From Pantoea nemavictus (GTDB taxonomy: Bacteria > Pseudomonadota > Gammaproteobacteria > Enterobacterales > Enterobacteriaceae), in the NCBI RefSeq assembly GCF_037479095.1, contig NZ_JBBGZW010000001.1:2356001-2420000 (forward strand): a DNA stretch of 64,000 nt, written 5' to 3'. Below, in pieces: positions 47,571 through 59,082 of the stretch; the stretch's first letter is position 1, and every line of letters starts with the position of its first letter. The position numbers and the translations under genes were made by a program. The notes under the pieces are model-generated. The model was given only the letters and a program-made list of their open reading frames with translations, was not told the DNA's origin and ran no database searches.

Positions 47571-49757
47571 ATGTCAGAGCTTCCCGATCGCCAGGCGATC
47601 AATGCCCTTTTTGCCGGGAATTATGCCGATCCCTTTTCCTTACTGGGGATGCACCAAACTGCCGCAGGCCTTGAAGTTCGCGCGCTGCTGCCCGATGCCT
47701 CCGATGTGTGGGTGATTGAAACCAATACTGGACGCAAATGCGCCCAGCTGACCTGCCTTGACTCACGCGGCTTCTTTTGTGGTGTGATTCCGCGCCGTAA
47801 AAATCTGTTTGGCTATCAGCTGGCGGTGAACTGGCACGGCCAGCAAAACCTGATTGATGATGCCTATCGCTTTGGCCCGCTGCTGGCCGAAATGGATGCG
47901 TGGCTGCTGGGCGAAGGTACGCACCTGCGTCCTTACGAAACCCTTGGCGCGCACGGCACCACCATTGATGGCGTGCACGGTACGCGCTTCGCCGTCTGGG
48001 CACCGAACGCGCGTCGTGTGTCGGTGGTGGGCGAATTCAACTTCTGGGATGGTCGACGCCATCCGATGCGTTTCCGCCGTGAACTGGGCGTCTGGGAACT
48101 GTTCGTGCCGGGCGCGGTGAATGGCCAACTGTATAAATTTGAAATCGTGGATAATTCCGGCCAGATGCGCATCAAAGCCGATCCTTTCGCCTTTGAAGCA
48201 CAGATGCGCCCGCAAACCGCTTCGATGATCTGCGGCCTGCCGCCGAAAACCGAGATGCAGCCGCAGCGCAAAGCCGCAAATGGGTTCGACCAGCCGATTT
48301 CGATTTACGAAGTGCACCTCGGCTCGTGGCGACGTCATACCGATGACAACTTCTGGTTAAGTTACAAAGAGCTGGCGGAACAGCTGATTCCCTATGTCAA
48401 AGAGATGGGTTTTACTCACATCGAATTGATGCCGATTAACGAGCATCCGTTCGATGGCAGCTGGGGCTATCAACCGCTTGGCATGTATGCGCCTACACGC
48501 CGTTTCGGTACGCGCGATGAGTTTCGCCACTTTGTCGCGGCCGCGCATGATGCCGGCATCAACGTGCTGCTCGATTGGGTGCCGGGCCACTTCCCAAGCG
48601 ATGACTTTGGTCTGGCGAAATTCGACGGCACCGAACTCTACGAACACAGCGATCCGCGCGAAGGTTTTCATCAGGACTGGAACACGCTGATCTACAACTT
48701 CGGGCGTCGCGAGGTGAGCAATTATCTCTCCGGTAATGCTTTGTACTGGATGGAACGCTTTGGTATTGATGGGCTGCGCGTCGATGCGGTGGCTTCGATG
48801 ATCTACCGCGACTACAGCCGCGCCGAAGGTGAATGGGTACCCAACCAGTTTGGCGGCCGTGAAAACCTCGAAGCGATTTCGTTCCTGCGGCACACCAACC
48901 GCATATTGGGCCACGCCGCACCGGGCAGCGTGACGGTGGCGGAGGAATCTACCGACTATCCCGGCGTCACGCGGCCATCGGAAGATGGCGGCCTCGGTTT
49001 CTGGTTCAAATGGAACCTCGGCTGGATGCACGACACGCTGGATTACATGAAGCTCGATCCAGTGCATCGTCGCTACCATCACCAGCTGATGACCTTCGGT
49101 ATGCTCTACAACTACACCGAAAACTTCGTGCTGCCGCTGTCGCACGACGAAGTGGTGCACGGCAAGCGTTCAATCCTCGATCGCATGCCGGGCGATGCCT
49201 GGCAGAAATTTGCCAACCTGCGCGCCTACTACGGCTGGATGTGGGGCTTCCCGGGTAAGAAGCTGCAATTTATGGGCAACGAATTTGCTCAGGGGCGCGA
49301 GTGGAACCACGACAGCAGCCTCGACTGGCATCTGCTGGAAGGCGAGGATAACTGGCACAACGGCGTGCAGCGTCTGGTGCGCGATCTCAACCACACCTAT
49401 CGCCACTTCACGCCACTGCATCAGCTCGATTTCGATGGGCAAGGTTTTGAGTGGCTGGTAGTCGACGATCACGAGAATTCGGTGTTTGTCTTTGCGCGCC
49501 GCGATCGCGAGGGCAACGAAATCATTGTAGTGAGTAACTTCACGCCGGTGGCGCGAAACAGCTATCGCTTTGGCGTTAATCAGCGTGGCGGCTGGCGTGA
49601 AATAATGAACACCGACCAGCACGACTACCACGGCAGCGACACGCGCAATCACGGCGTGGTGCACACCGATGAGATTGAAAGCCACGGTCGGCCGCAATCG
49701 CTGAGTTTGACCTTGCCACCGCTGGCAACGCTTTGGCTGGTGCGGGAGAGCGACTGA
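47571..49757 (+). CDS. glgB: 1,4-alpha-glucan branching enzyme
   Basis: GlgB makes the alpha-1,6 branches of glycogen. The 728-residue length equals that of E. coli. An N-terminal carbohydrate-binding part (residues 1-220, with [20 protein letters not shown]) leads to a GH13 barrel. The catalytic aspartate is at residue 405 ([11 protein letters not shown]), the acid glutamate is in [13 protein letters not shown], and the third aspartate is in [14 protein letters not shown]-terminal beta domain closes the protein. It is the first gene of glgBXCAP. The stop TGA overlaps the glgX ATG by one base, so the two are coupled. Confidence 0.98.
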   Translation: MSELPDRQAINALFAGNYADPFSLLGMHQTAAGLEVRALLPDASDVWVIETNTGRKCAQLTCLDSRGFFCGVIPRRKNLFGYQLAVNWHGQQNLIDDAYRFGPLLAEMDAWLLGEGTHLRPYETLGAHGTTIDGVHGTRFAVWAPNARRVSVVGEFNFWDGRRHPMRFRRELGVWELFVPGAVNGQLYKFEIVDNSGQMRIKADPFAFEAQMRPQTASMICGLPPKTEMQPQRKAANGFDQPISIYEVHLGSWRRHTDDNFWLSYKELAEQLIPYVKEMGFTHIELMPINEHPFDGSWGYQPLGMYAPTRRFGTRDEFRHFVAAAHDAGINVLLDWVPGHFPSDDFGLAKFDGTELYEHSDPREGFHQDWNTLIYNFGRREVSNYLSGNALYWMERFGIDGLRVDAVASMIYRDYSRAEGEWVPNQFGGRENLEAISFLRHTNRILGHAAPGSVTVAEESTDYPGVTRPSEDGGLGFWFKWNLGWMHDTLDYMKLDPVHRRYHHQLMTFGMLYNYTENFVLPLSHDEVVHGKRSILDRMPGDAWQKFANLRAYYGWMWGFPGKKLQFMGNEFAQGREWNHDSSLDWHLLEGEDNWHNGVQRLVRDLNHTYRHFTPLHQLDFDGQGFEWLVVDDHENSVFVFARRDREGNEIIVVSNFTPVARNSYRFGVNQRGGWREIMNTDQHDYHGSDTRNHGVVHTDEIESHGRPQSLSLTLPPLATLWLVRESD

Positions 49758-51736
49758 TGCTGGAGCGGGGGCAGCCGAAACCGTTAGGTGCACATTACGA
49801 TGGGCAGGGCGTTAATTTCACGCTGTTTTCCCAGCACGCCGAGCAGGTCGAGCTGTGCCTGTTTGACGCGCACGGTGCTGAGCGCCGTTTTCCGCTGCCC
49901 GCGCGTAGCGGTGACATCTGGCACGGCTATTTTCCTGCGCTAAAGCCAGGCCAGCGCTATGGCTATCGCGTACACGGTCCCTGGGCACCACAGCTAGGGC
50001 ATCGCTTCAATCCTGCCAAGCTGCTGGTCGATCCCTGCGCCAAAGCGGTGGCGGGCGATGTATTGGACGATGCGCGTTTTCACGGCGGCGAACGTGAGCC
50101 TGATAACCAGGATAACGCCGCTGTCGCGCCGAAATCCTTAGTGATCGCTGAAGATTTTGACTGGGAAGCGGATCAACCGTTGCGCACGCCGTGGGGCAAC
50201 ACGGTGATTTATGAAGCGCACGTGCGTGGCTTAACGCAGCAGCATCCGGAAATTCCGGAAAGGCTGCGCGGGACTTATGCGGCGCTAGGTCATCCTGCTA
50301 TGGTGAAGTACCTGCGTCATCTGGGAATCACCGCGCTGGAGTTGTTGCCGATTGCCCAATTCACCAGCGAACCGCGCCTGCGCCGCTTAGGGTTGAGCAA
50401 TTACTGGGGCTATAACCCGTTTGCTCTGTGGGCGGTGGATGCACGTTACGCATCCGGTGAGAACGGTTTATCACCGCTGCAGGAGTTTCAGCAGGCAGTG
50501 AAAGCGCTGCATGCGGCGGGCATTGAAGTGATTCTGGATGTGGTGTTTAACCATACCGCTGAACTGGAAGAGATCGGGCCGACGATTTCCCAACGCGGCG
50601 TGGATAACGCCAGCTATTACTGGCTTGATAACAACGGCAATTATCAAAACTGGACCGGCTGCGGCAACACCCTGAACCTTAGTCATCCACAGGTGATGGA
50701 GTGGGTGCTGGAAGCGCTGCGCTACTGGGTGCGCACATGCCACATTGATGGCTTCCGCTTTGACCTTGCCAGCGTGCTGGGCCGCACGCCGGCGTTTCAG
50801 CAGGATGCGCCGCTGTTTGCCGCCATCAAAGCATGTCCGCTGCTCTCGCAGGTGAAGCTAATTGCTGAGCCGTGGGATATCGGTCCCGGCGGTTATCAGG
50901 TAGGCAATTTCCCGCCGGACTTTGCCGAGTGGAACGACCATTTTCGCGATGCGGCGCGCCGTTACTGGCTGCATGGTCAGCTGAATAACGGCGATTTTGC
51001 CCGCCGTTTTGCCGCATCCAGCGACGTATTTCAGCGTGAGGCGCGTCTGCCGCATGCCAGCATCAATTTGATCACCGCGCACGACGGCTTCACGCTGCGC
51101 GATGTGGTGAGCTTCAACAACAAACACAATCAGGCCAACGGAGAAGACAATCGTGATGGCAGCAGCAGCAACTTCAGCCATAACCATGGCAAAGAGGGGC
51201 TGCAGGTCAACTTCGATATTGTCGAACGGCGGCGGCGCAGCGTGCACGGCTTGCTCACCACGCTGCTGCTGGCGCAAGGCACGCCGATGCTGCTGGCGGG
51301 CGACGAACGCGGTCACAGCCAGCACGGTAACAACAACGCCTATTGCCAGGACAATCCGCTCACCTGGCTCAACTGGCAACACGATGATTTTGGACTGGTC
51401 GACTTCACTGCTGCGTTAATCCGCCTGCGCCAGCGCATCCCTGCGCTGACGGCGGATCGCTGGTGGCAGGAGGGCGATGGCAACGTGCAGTGGTGTAATG
51501 CCAGCGGCAAACCACTGGAAAAAGAGCAGTGGGAACAGGGGACGCACAGAATGCAGATCCTGCTCTCCGGCCGCTGGTTAATAACAATAAACGCCACGGA
51601 ATCGGTGAGTGATATCGCCTTACCAGACGGAGAGTGGCGTGCCATTCCTCCTTTCGCCGGGGAAGATAACCCCATCCTGACAACTGTCTGGCACGGTCCC
51701 GCACACGGTGTGTGCGTGTTCCTAAAGCAATCATAA
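49757..51736 (+). CDS. glgX: Glycogen debranching enzyme
   Basis: GlgX hydrolyses the alpha-1,6 links of the short branches left by glycogen phosphorylase. The 659-residue GH13 protein has an N-terminal set domain ([21 protein letters not shown]), then the barrel with [13 protein letters not shown] (nucleophile), [14 protein letters not shown] (acid/base) and [15 protein letters not shown] (third aspartate). The loop [12 protein letters not shown] and the [19 protein letters not shown] region are characteristic. The start ATG 49757 shares its A with the glgB stop; the upstream ATG 49733 would lie inside glgB. glgC follows after ten bases. Confidence 0.97.
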   Translation: MLERGQPKPLGAHYDGQGVNFTLFSQHAEQVELCLFDAHGAERRFPLPARSGDIWHGYFPALKPGQRYGYRVHGPWAPQLGHRFNPAKLLVDPCAKAVAGDVLDDARFHGGEREPDNQDNAAVAPKSLVIAEDFDWEADQPLRTPWGNTVIYEAHVRGLTQQHPEIPERLRGTYAALGHPAMVKYLRHLGITALELLPIAQFTSEPRLRRLGLSNYWGYNPFALWAVDARYASGENGLSPLQEFQQAVKALHAAGIEVILDVVFNHTAELEEIGPTISQRGVDNASYYWLDNNGNYQNWTGCGNTLNLSHPQVMEWVLEALRYWVRTCHIDGFRFDLASVLGRTPAFQQDAPLFAAIKACPLLSQVKLIAEPWDIGPGGYQVGNFPPDFAEWNDHFRDAARRYWLHGQLNNGDFARRFAASSDVFQREARLPHASINLITAHDGFTLRDVVSFNNKHNQANGEDNRDGSSSNFSHNHGKEGLQVNFDIVERRRRSVHGLLTTLLLAQGTPMLLAGDERGHSQHGNNNAYCQDNPLTWLNWQHDDFGLVDFTAALIRLRQRIPALTADRWWQEGDGNVQWCNASGKPLEKEQWEQGTHRMQILLSGRWLITINATESVSDIALPDGEWRAIPPFAGEDNPILTTVWHGPAHGVCVFLKQS

Positions 51737-51746
51737 GGAGTCAGAC

Positions 51747-53042
51747 ATGGTGAAATTAGATAGAACAGATCATCTGATGCTGGCGCGCCAGCTCCCTACA
51801 CAAACGGTTGCCTTGATCCTTGCTGGCGGGCGCGGTACGCGCCTGAAAGATCTCACCGCGAAACGCGCTAAACCTGCCGTGCACTTCGGCGGCAAGTTCC
51901 GCATCATCGACTTTGCGCTGTCCAACTGCATCAACTCGGGCATCCGGCGCATCGGCGTGATCACTCAATATCAGTCACATACGCTGGTGCAGCACATCCA
52001 GCGCGGCTGGTCGCTGTTTAATGAAGAGATGAACGAATTTGTCGATCTGTTGCCCGCGCAGCAGCGTGCCGCCACCGAACATTGGTATCGCGGTACCGCC
52101 GATGCGGTGACGCAAAATCTCGACATTATTCGCCGTTACAACGCGCAGTACATCGTGATTCTCGCCGGGGATCACATCTACAAGATGGACTACTCGCGCA
52201 TGCTGCTCGACCACGTCGATCGCGGTGCCAAATGCACCATCGCCTGTTTGCCGGTGCCGCTGGCCGAAGCCACGGCGTTTGGCGTGATGGCGGTCGATGC
52301 CGAGAACAACGTGATCGATTTTGTGGAAAAACCGCCGCAGCCGCCGTCAATGCCGGGTGACGACAGCCGAGCGCTGGCCAGCATGGGCATTTACGTGTTC
52401 AACGCCGATTATCTGTATCAGCTGCTGGAAGAAGACCTGCAGGTGGCCGATTCCAGCCACGATTTCGGCAAAGATCTGCTGCCAAAAATCGTGGCCAGCG
52501 GCGAGGCGTATGCGCACTCATTCACGCTCTCTTGCGTGCAGGTTGATGAAAACGCCGAGCCGTACTGGCGCGATGTCGGAACGCTGGAAGCTTACTGGCG
52601 CGCTAACCTCGACCTGGCTTCCGTTACGCCAGAACTGGATATGTACGACCACAGCTGGCCGATTCGCACCCATATGGAGCCGCTGCCACCGGCGAAGTTT
52701 GTGCAGGATCGTTCCGGTAGCCACGGTATGACGATGAACTCGCTGGTCTCTGGCGGCTGCATCATCTCCGGCTCGGTGGTGGTGAACTCCGTGCTATTCC
52801 CACGTATCCGCATTAACTCGTTTTGCAATATTGATTCAGCTGTATTGCTGCCCGATGTGGTGGTTGGCCGATCGTGTCGTCTGCGTCGCTGCGTGATCGA
52901 TCGCGCCTGCGAATTGCCAGAAGGCATGGTCATTGGCGAAAACCCCGATGAAGACAGCCGACGTTTTTACCGTTCAGAAGAGGGCATCGTACTGGTGACG
53001 CGCGCCATGCTGGCCAAATTGGCCGGAGCGGTCAGTAAGTGA
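51747..53042 (+). CDS. glgC: Glucose-1-phosphate adenylyltransferase
   Basis: GlgC makes ADP-glucose from glucose-1-phosphate and ATP, the regulated step of glycogen synthesis. The 431 residues equal E. coli. The nucleotide motif [19 protein letters not shown] lies at residues 27-45 and includes the lysine that binds the activator fructose-1,6-bisphosphate. The substrate site [11 protein letters not shown] and the AMP-inhibition region are kept, and the C-terminal left-handed beta helix is present ([20 protein letters not shown]). AAGGAG precedes ATG 51747; in E. coli the same leader binds CsrA. The next gene, glgA, follows after 59 bases. Confidence 0.98.
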   Translation: MVKLDRTDHLMLARQLPTQTVALILAGGRGTRLKDLTAKRAKPAVHFGGKFRIIDFALSNCINSGIRRIGVITQYQSHTLVQHIQRGWSLFNEEMNEFVDLLPAQQRAATEHWYRGTADAVTQNLDIIRRYNAQYIVILAGDHIYKMDYSRMLLDHVDRGAKCTIACLPVPLAEATAFGVMAVDAENNVIDFVEKPPQPPSMPGDDSRALASMGIYVFNADYLYQLLEEDLQVADSSHDFGKDLLPKIVASGEAYAHSFTLSCVQVDENAEPYWRDVGTLEAYWRANLDLASVTPELDMYDHSWPIRTHMEPLPPAKFVQDRSGSHGMTMNSLVSGGCIISGSVVVNSVLFPRIRINSFCNIDSAVLLPDVVVGRSCRLRRCVIDRACELPEGMVIGENPDEDSRRFYRSEEGIVLVTRAMLAKLAGAVSK

Positions 53043-53101
53043 CGAAAGAGCATAGAGATAATTGCCGCGTGGAACGCATGCGATAACAATAGGGGTTCAG
53101 G

Positions 53102-54535
53102 ATGCTGGTTTTACATGTCTGTTCAGAGCTTTTCCCGCTGTTGAAAACGGGCGGATTGGCTGATGTGGTCGGTGCATTACCACAGGCGCAAATCGCCGAA
53201 GGAGCGGATGCGCGGGTGCTGATTCCCGCTTATCCGGATCTGCGTAAAGGGATTCCTGATACTGAAATTGTGGCGGAGCTACAAACTTTTGCCGGGCCGG
53301 TTCGTTTACTTTTTGGACAATTTAACGGCGTTGGTATTTATTTAATTGATGCGCCGGGACTGTATGAACGTCCCGGCAGTCCTTATCACGACACATCGCA
53401 ATTCGCTTATGTGGATAATTACCTGCGTTTCGCGCTGCTCGGCTGGATGGGTGCGGAGATTGCCAGCGGGCTGGATATGAACTGGCAGCCCGATATCGTG
53501 CACGCGCATGACTGGCATGCGGGCTTAACCTGCGCCTATATCGCGGCGCGCGGTGGCCCGGCGAAAACGGTGTTTACCGTGCATAACCTGGCCTATCAAG
53601 GGCTGTTTTCCGCGCGCCATCTGGATGAAATACAGATTCCGCGCGCCTTCTTCGACATGCATGGGCTGGAGTTCTTTGGGCAAATTTCCTACCTCAAGGC
53701 GGGACTGTTCTATGCCGATCATATTACGGCGGTCAGCCCCACTTATGCGCTGGAAATTACCCGACCGGAGTTTGGTTACGGCATGGAGTCGCTGCTGGAA
53801 CAGCGGCTGCGCGAAGGGCGGCTTAGCGGGATTCTGAACGGTGTCGATCCGGGGATTTGGGACCCGGCGCATGATTTACTGCTCACCGCGCGCTACGACA
53901 GCGAAACGCTGGAGAGTAAAGCTGAAAACAAACGCCAGCTGCAGATTGCCATGGGCTTGAAGGTCGATGATAAAGCGCCGGTGTTCTGCGTGATCAGTCG
54001 TCTGACCAAACAAAAAGGGCTGGATCTGGTGCTGGAAGCGCTGCCGGGTTTGCTGGCGCAGGGCGGGCAGCTGGTGCTGCTTGGCCAGGGCGATGCCGAG
54101 CTGCAACAAGGTTTCCTCGCCGCAGCGGCGGAACATCCGGGTCGCGTGGGCGTGCAGATTGGTTACCACGAAGCCTTCTCGCACCGCATTGTTGGCGGCG
54201 CGGATGTGATCATGGTGCCGAGCCGCTTTGAGCCGTGCGGCTTAACTCAGCTTTACGGCTTGAAATACGGCACGCTGCCGCTGGTGCGTCGTACCGGCGG
54301 GCTGGCGGATACGGTGCAAGACAGTTCACTGGAAAACCTGGCAGACGGCGTCGCCAGCGGCTTTACCTTTGAAGACAGTAATGCCTGGTCGCTGCTGCGG
54401 GCGATTCGGCGCGCATTTGTTCTGTGGTCTCGACCTGCACTCTGGCGTTACGTTCAGCGGCAGGCAATGGGGATGGATTTTAGTTGGCAGGTGGCAGCAC
54501 AAGCCTACCGCGATCTTTATCAACGTTTGCTGTAA
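53102..54535 (+). CDS. glgA: Glycogen synthase
   Basis: GlgA adds glucose from ADP-glucose to the growing alpha-1,4 chain. The 477-residue GT5 enzyme has two Rossmann halves. The ADP-glucose motif KTGGLADV begins at residue 15 (KxGG), the [14 protein letters not shown] segment holds the conserved histidine, and the C-terminal donor site includes [34 protein letters not shown] with the catalytic glutamate. The gene starts at ATG 53102 with GGGG upstream and precedes glgP by 21 bases. Length and ends match E. coli. Confidence 0.98.
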   Translation: MLVLHVCSELFPLLKTGGLADVVGALPQAQIAEGADARVLIPAYPDLRKGIPDTEIVAELQTFAGPVRLLFGQFNGVGIYLIDAPGLYERPGSPYHDTSQFAYVDNYLRFALLGWMGAEIASGLDMNWQPDIVHAHDWHAGLTCAYIAARGGPAKTVFTVHNLAYQGLFSARHLDEIQIPRAFFDMHGLEFFGQISYLKAGLFYADHITAVSPTYALEITRPEFGYGMESLLEQRLREGRLSGILNGVDPGIWDPAHDLLLTARYDSETLESKAENKRQLQIAMGLKVDDKAPVFCVISRLTKQKGLDLVLEALPGLLAQGGQLVLLGQGDAELQQGFLAAAAEHPGRVGVQIGYHEAFSHRIVGGADVIMVPSRFEPCGLTQLYGLKYGTLPLVRRTGGLADTVQDSSLENLADGVASGFTFEDSNAWSLLRAIRRAFVLWSRPALWRYVQRQAMGMDFSWQVAAQAYRDLYQRLL

Positions 54536-54556
54536 TGAGAGATTGGGATACTTGAT

Positions 54557-57004
54557 ATGAATGCACCTTTCACCTATGCCTCACCCACGCTGACGGTTGA
54601 CGCGCTGAAGCACTCAATCGCCTATAAGCTGATGTTTACTATTGGTAAAGATCCATCGATCGCGAATAAGCATGAGTGGCTGAATGCCGCGCTGCTGGCG
54701 GTGCGTGATCGCATGGTGGAACGCTGGCTGCGCTCCAGCCGCGCGCAGCTCTCGCAGGATGTGCGGCAGGTTTATTACCTGTCGATGGAGTTCCTGATGG
54801 GGCGTACGCTCGGCAACGCGTTGCTGGCGATGGGCATTTATGACGATCTCAATCAGGCGCTGGACGAGATGGGACTCGACCTCAGCGAGCTGATGGAAGA
54901 GGAGAACGATCCCGGCCTCGGCAACGGCGGCTTGGGACGTTTAGCGGCCTGCTTCCTCGATTCGCTCGCCACGCTCGGTTTACCGGGGCGCGGCTACGGC
55001 ATTCGTTACGATTACGGTATGTTTAAGCAGAATATTGTTGACGGCCAGCAGCGCGAATCGCCGGATTACTGGCTGGAATATGGCAATCCATGGGAATTCC
55101 AGCGCTTTAACACGCGCTACAAAGTACGTTTTGGCGGCCGTTTACAACATGAAGGTGCGCGGGTGCGCTGGGTAGAAACCGAAGAGATCGTAGCGATGGC
55201 TTACGATCAAATCATCCCCGGATTTGACACTGATGCCACCAACACGCTGCGCCTGTGGGGCGCGCAGGCCAGTAACGAAATCAATCTCGGTAAGTTCAAT
55301 CAGGGCGATTACTTTGCCGCAGTGGAAGATAAAAACCACTCGGAAAACGTCTCGCGCGTGCTCTATCCCGATGACTCAACCTATTCCGGTCGCGAGTTGC
55401 GCCTGCGTCAGGAGTATTTCCTCGTCTCCTCGACGGTGCAGGATATTCTCAATCGTCACTGGCAGATGCATGAAACCTGGGACAATCTGCCGGACAAAAT
55501 CGCCATCCACCTCAACGATACCCATCCGGTGCTGGCGATCCCTGAACTGATGCGTCTGTTAATCGACGAACAGAAGTTCAGCTGGGACGATGCGTTTGAA
55601 GTGACTTGCCAGGTGTTCTCCTACACCAACCACACGCTGATGACCGAAGCGCTGGAAACCTGGCCGGTGGATATGATCGGCAAGATCCTGCCGCGTCATC
55701 TCAGCATTATCTTTGAAATCAATGACTACTTCCTGAAAACCATCCAGGAATACTATCCGGATGATTGGGATTTGATGTCGCGCATCTCGATCATCGACGA
55801 AAACGACGGCCGCCGCATCCGCATGGCGTGGCTGGCGGTGGTGGTGAGCCACAAGGTCAACGGCGTGTCGGAGCTGCACTCCAACTTGATGGTGCAATCG
55901 CTGTTCGCTGACTTCGCGCGGCTGTTCCCTGGCCGTTTCTGCAATAAAACCAACGGCGTGACGCCACGTCGCTGGCTGGCGCTGGCCAATCCGGCGCTGT
56001 CTGAGGTGCTGGATGAGGCGATTGGTCGCAACTGGCGTACCGATCTCGGCCAGCTCAACGAACTGACGTCGCAGGTCGACTATCCGGCCTTTATCGAGCA
56101 GATCGCCGATGCCAAATTCGCCAACAAAAAACGCCTGGCGGATTGGGTGGCGAAAAACATGGATATCGTGCTCGATCCGCATGCGCTGTTTGATGTGCAG
56201 ATCAAACGTATCCACGAATATAAACGTCAGTTACTCAACGTCCTGCACGTGATTACGCGCTATAACCGCATCAAGGCCGATCCCACCGCTGAATGGGTGC
56301 CGCGTGTGAATATCTTCGCCGGCAAGGCCGCTTCGGCGTATTACGTGGCGAAGCACATCATCCACTTGATCAACGACGTCGCCAACGTGATCAACAACGA
56401 TCCGCAGGTGAAGAACAAGCTGAAGGTGGTGTTCATTCCCAACTATGGCGTGAGCCTGGCGCAGATCATTATTCCTGCGGCGGATCTCTCTGAGCAGATC
56501 TCCACTGCTGGCACCGAAGCATCGGGCACCAGTAACATGAAGTTTGCGCTTAACGGCGCGTTAACAATTGGTACGCTGGATGGCGCCAACGTTGAGATGC
56601 TGGATCATGTCGGCAAGGAGAACATCTTTATCTTCGGTAACACCACGCCGCAGGTCGAGAAGCTGCGTACCGACGGCTACAACCCACGTAAGTATTACGA
56701 GGACGATCCCGAGCTGCATCAGGCGCTGACGCAAATTGCCAGCGGCGTGTTCAGTCCGCAGGAGCCAGGCCGCTACCGCAATCTGTTCGATGCGTTGGTG
56801 AACTTCGGCGATCACTATCAGCTGCTGGCGGATTATCGCAGCTATGTGGACACGCAGGACAAGGTGGACAAGCTTTATCGTCAACCGGATAAGTGGCAAC
56901 GCAGCGCGGCGCTGAATATCGCCAATATGGGGTATTTCTCGTCGGACCGAACCATTCAGGAGTATGCGGATGAAATCTGGCACATTTCGCCAGTGAGGTT
57001 GTAA
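54557..57004 (+). CDS. glgP: Glycogen phosphorylase
   Basis: GlgP releases glucose-1-phosphate from glycogen ends with phosphate. The 815-residue GT35 enzyme uses PLP, bound at the lysine of [21 protein letters not shown]. The glycine-rich [20 protein letters not shown] near residue 115 and the phosphate-site arginine/lysine block are conserved. No mammalian-type N-terminal serine phosphorylation segment is present, as usual for bacteria. It ends the glg operon; a head-to-head REP pair follows the stop instead of a classical terminator. ATG 54557 is preceded by a weak site (GAGAGATTGGGATAC). Confidence 0.97.
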   Translation: MNAPFTYASPTLTVDALKHSIAYKLMFTIGKDPSIANKHEWLNAALLAVRDRMVERWLRSSRAQLSQDVRQVYYLSMEFLMGRTLGNALLAMGIYDDLNQALDEMGLDLSELMEEENDPGLGNGGLGRLAACFLDSLATLGLPGRGYGIRYDYGMFKQNIVDGQQRESPDYWLEYGNPWEFQRFNTRYKVRFGGRLQHEGARVRWVETEEIVAMAYDQIIPGFDTDATNTLRLWGAQASNEINLGKFNQGDYFAAVEDKNHSENVSRVLYPDDSTYSGRELRLRQEYFLVSSTVQDILNRHWQMHETWDNLPDKIAIHLNDTHPVLAIPELMRLLIDEQKFSWDDAFEVTCQVFSYTNHTLMTEALETWPVDMIGKILPRHLSIIFEINDYFLKTIQEYYPDDWDLMSRISIIDENDGRRIRMAWLAVVVSHKVNGVSELHSNLMVQSLFADFARLFPGRFCNKTNGVTPRRWLALANPALSEVLDEAIGRNWRTDLGQLNELTSQVDYPAFIEQIADAKFANKKRLADWVAKNMDIVLDPHALFDVQIKRIHEYKRQLLNVLHVITRYNRIKADPTAEWVPRVNIFAGKAASAYYVAKHIIHLINDVANVINNDPQVKNKLKVVFIPNYGVSLAQIIIPAADLSEQISTAGTEASGTSNMKFALNGALTIGTLDGANVEMLDHVGKENIFIFGNTTPQVEKLRTDGYNPRKYYEDDPELHQALTQIASGVFSPQEPGRYRNLFDALVNFGDHYQLLADYRSYVDTQDKVDKLYRQPDKWQRSAALNIANMGYFSSDRTIQEYADEIWHISPVRL

Positions 57005-57024
57005 AGCGGGGAATTCCTGAACCA

Positions 57025-57091
57025 GGTCGCCATGAATGGCGACCCTACCAAACCGCACTGAACCATTGTAGGGTCGCCATTCATGGCGACC
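57025..57091. repeat. Head-to-head REP pair between glgP and dcrB
   Basis: The left unit (57025-57048) ends in CCCTAC and the right unit (57068-57091) starts with GTAGGG. The two are exact inverted copies (GGTCGCCATGAATGGCGACC and its complement) separated by 19 bases. They lie between convergent genes and may serve as a transcription or message-stability boundary for both. Confidence 0.9.
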
Positions 57092-57112
57092 AATGTGTTC
57101 AGGTTTTAAGGA

Positions 57113-57670
57113 TTACTTCAAAGTAATGCTCTTCACGATCTCATCAGCATCGCTCTGTGCCTGCTGCTGGTTATCCGCTGGCAAGGTAATTTGCAGCGTC
57201 AGCAGTTTGCCGTCCACTTTCGCCAGAATCACTGAAGACCATGAAGTCTGGTTGTTGGCAGCAATCACCGTATCCAGCTGCTGAGCCGGCTGATCTTTCA
57301 ACGTAACCGCTTTGTTCGACACCACCTGCAGCTGCGGATCGCGGCTGCGCTGCTGCTGTTCCAGACGCTGCGCCAGCGCATCAAGCGCTTCGTTAGTTGG
57401 ATCGCCTGCAATCACGATAATTGCGCGCTGCCCGGTTTCGTCGGCATAGACGTGCATGTTGGTCGATTCAGAGCCGAGTTTGCCGCTCTTGTCAGACATG
57501 CCCGCCGGCAGTGAGAAGCTCAGCTTGCCGTCCATCAGATTAACCGTCTGAGCAGACTGGCTGGCGCTGGCACCGTTACTGTTTGCTGCCGCATCATCTT
57601 TCTTCTGGTCACATGCCGCCAGGCCGATCACCAGCAGGCCAATACCCACATATTTCACTACGTTACGCAT
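57113..57670 (-). CDS. dcrB: Lipoprotein DcrB
   Basis: A 185-residue lipoprotein, the same length as E. coli DcrB, with signal peptide [20 protein letters not shown] ending in a lipobox cysteine at residue 20. A short Ala/Asn/Ser linker (residues 25-42) leads to the folded domain with [24 protein letters not shown] and [17 protein letters not shown]. In E. coli dcrB is required for phage C1 and C6 infection and affects lipoprotein maturation. It lies next to yhhQ and tusA as in E. coli. The REP pair downstream separates it from glgP. Confidence 0.95.
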   Translation of the reverse strand: MRNVVKYVGIGLLVIGLAACDQKKDDAAANSNGASASQSAQTVNLMDGKLSFSLPAGMSDKSGKLGSESTNMHVYADETGQRAIIVIAGDPTNEALDALAQRLEQQQRSRDPQLQVVSNKAVTLKDQPAQQLDTVIAANNQTSWSSVILAKVDGKLLTLQITLPADNQQQAQSDADEIVKSITLK

Positions 57671-57706
57671 TCTTTTCCCTTTTACATGATTCCAGTCGTT
57701 TAGGTT

Positions 57707-57830
57707 TATAGCCTAAATAATTCAAGCGGCAGAAAGGCGGTAAGCGCGTGAACCCATGAGCTTACATGAGTAAGTGATTAGGTGAACGCGCGCAGCCAAC
57801 GCATCTGCCGTTTGAAGTATGACGGCTATA
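57707..57830. repeat. ERIC element (full length, 124 bp)
   Basis: The terminal inverted repeats are TATAGCCTAAATAATTCAAG at the left and CTTCAAA-type sequence ending GACGGCTATA at the right. The conserved core AGCTTACATGAGTAAGTGAT is at about 57759-57778, followed by GGTGAACGCGCGCAGCCAACGC. This is the layout of the 127-bp enterobacterial repetitive intergenic consensus. It lies between yhhQ and dcrB and would be transcribed if the two are co-transcribed. Confidence 0.92.
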
Positions 57831-57840
57831 AAAACGGAAT

Positions 57841-57862
57841 CGGCGGTTAAAAGCAACCGCCG
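57841..57862 (-). terminator. Hairpin after yhhQ
   Basis: CGGCGGTT (57841-57848) and AACCGCCG (57855-57862) form a perfect 8-bp stem. On the minus strand a T-rich stretch (GTTTTTAT) follows after a few bases. Likely a yhhQ terminator. Confidence 0.6.
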
Positions 57863-57909
57863 GTATGTCAGGAAATCTTAGCGTGCCATGGCGTTATGTA
57901 TAAGTGCAA

Positions 57910-58575
57910 TTAGCCGAAATTGATCTGCTGCTGCGCGGAACGCTCGGCTAATCGCTTCAGCATGGCATTCAGCAGCACGCCATAGGCCGGCAGGAAGAAG
58001 ATCATGCAGATCAGCACTTTGAAGCTGTAATCCACCAGAGCGATCTCGACCCAATGCGTGGCCATAAACGGGTCTGGACTCTTGTAGAAAGCGATGAAAA
58101 AGAAGGCCAGCGTATCGCTAATATTACCGAGGAACATCGCTGCTGCCGGGGCAATCCACCACTGTGATAAACGGCGCAAACGGTTAAAAACGTGTACGTC
58201 GAGAATCTGGCCCAGCGCATAAGCCATAAAGCTGGCGCAGGCGATACGCGCGACAAACAGATTCACCTCTTCCAGTGAAGCCCAACCCTGCCATTCGCCC
58301 TGATAAAACACGCACGACACAAGATAGGAGATCACCAGCGCCGGAATCATCACCGCCAGAATAATGCGACGAGCCAGCGGCGCGCCAAAGATGCGCACGG
58401 TAAGGTCGGTAGCGAGGAAAATAAACGGAAAGCTGAACGCGCCCCAGGTGGTGTGGAAGCCGAAGATAGAAACCGGCAGCTGTACCAGATAGTTACTGGA
58501 GGTGATCACCAGCAGATGGAAAAGCGATAGCCAAAACAGCGCATGCATGCGCTGACGTGCAGAAAAAGCAATCAT
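57910..58575 (-). CDS. yhhQ: Queuosine precursor transporter YhhQ
   Basis: A 221-residue inner-membrane protein of the VUT family, the same length as E. coli YhhQ, which takes up 7-cyano-7-deazaguanine and 7-aminomethyl-7-deazaguanine for tRNA queuosine. Six or seven membrane helices are visible. The family blocks HLLVITSSNYLVQLP, GAFSFPFIFLATDLTVRI, FMAYALGQILDVHVFNRLR and GNISDTLAFFFIAF are kept. The start is set at ATG 58575; the open frame extends 36 bases but into the leader. The gene is flanked on both sides by ERIC elements in opposite orientation. Confidence 0.94.
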   Translation of the reverse strand: MIAFSARQRMHALFWLSLFHLLVITSSNYLVQLPVSIFGFHTTWGAFSFPFIFLATDLTVRIFGAPLARRIILAVMIPALVISYLVSCVFYQGEWQGWASLEEVNLFVARIACASFMAYALGQILDVHVFNRLRRLSQWWIAPAAAMFLGNISDTLAFFFIAFYKSPDPFMATHWVEIALVDYSFKVLICMIFFLPAYGVLLNAMLKRLAERSAQQQINFG

Positions 58576-58612
58576 GTAAGACCTTTTTAATAGTGGGGTG
58601 AGGGAACCCATT

Positions 58613-58688
58613 GCCCGTCATACTTCAAGCCGTAGCTGCGTTGGCTGCTCGCACTTGCCGCCTTGCTACAGCTCGAATTATTTAGGGC
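58613..58688. repeat. ERIC element with core deletion (76 bp)
   Basis: Both ERIC termini are present: GCCCGTCATACTTCAAG at the left and CTCGAATTATTTAGGGC at the right. The GCTGCGTTGGCTGCTCGCA and TTGCCGCC parts are there too, but the central core with the TTACTTA/TAAGTAA motif, about 50 bases, is missing. It runs opposite to the full element at 57707-57830. It lies in the yhhQ-tusA divergent region, right against the yhhQ leader. Confidence 0.88.
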
Positions 58689-58836
58689 GGAATATGGTAG
58701 CAATTTAAAAATCGGCGGCATCTTAACGCGTTGCGCAATTTATGCAATGGTTAATTTTAACGCAATCGTTATCGCCTTGCGTTGGCTAATTTGCGCGCTA
58801 GAATGTGCGCCCATCATCAACAACAGACAGAGAATC

Positions 58837-59082
58837 ATGAGCGATCCCTTTTCTGCGCCTGACCATCAGCTTGATGCCCTTGGCCTGCGCTGCCCGGAAC
58901 CGGTAATGATGGTGCGCAAAACCGTGCGCAGCATGCAGGCCGGTGAAACCTTGCTGATCATCGCCGATGATCCCGCCACCACGCGCGATATTCCCGGTTT
59001 CTGCCGTTTTATGGAACATCAGCTGCTGGCACAACAGACCGAAAGCCTGCCGTACCAGTTTCTCATCAAAAAAGGCGCTTAA
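58837..59082 (+). CDS. tusA: Sulfurtransferase TusA
   Basis: TusA accepts sulfur from IscS and passes it to TusBCD for 2-thiouridine in tRNA; it also supplies molybdopterin synthesis. The 81-residue length equals E. coli. The persulfide cysteine is at residue 19 in [17 protein letters not shown], the family signature, and the [13 protein letters not shown] block follows. ATG 58837 is fixed by alignment; the frame is open 174 bases upstream across the ERIC end. The stop TAA overlaps the stop of the convergent zntA. Confidence 0.96.
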   Translation: MSDPFSAPDHQLDALGLRCPEPVMMVRKTVRSMQAGETLLIIADDPATTRDIPGFCRFMEHQLLAQQTESLPYQFLIKKGA

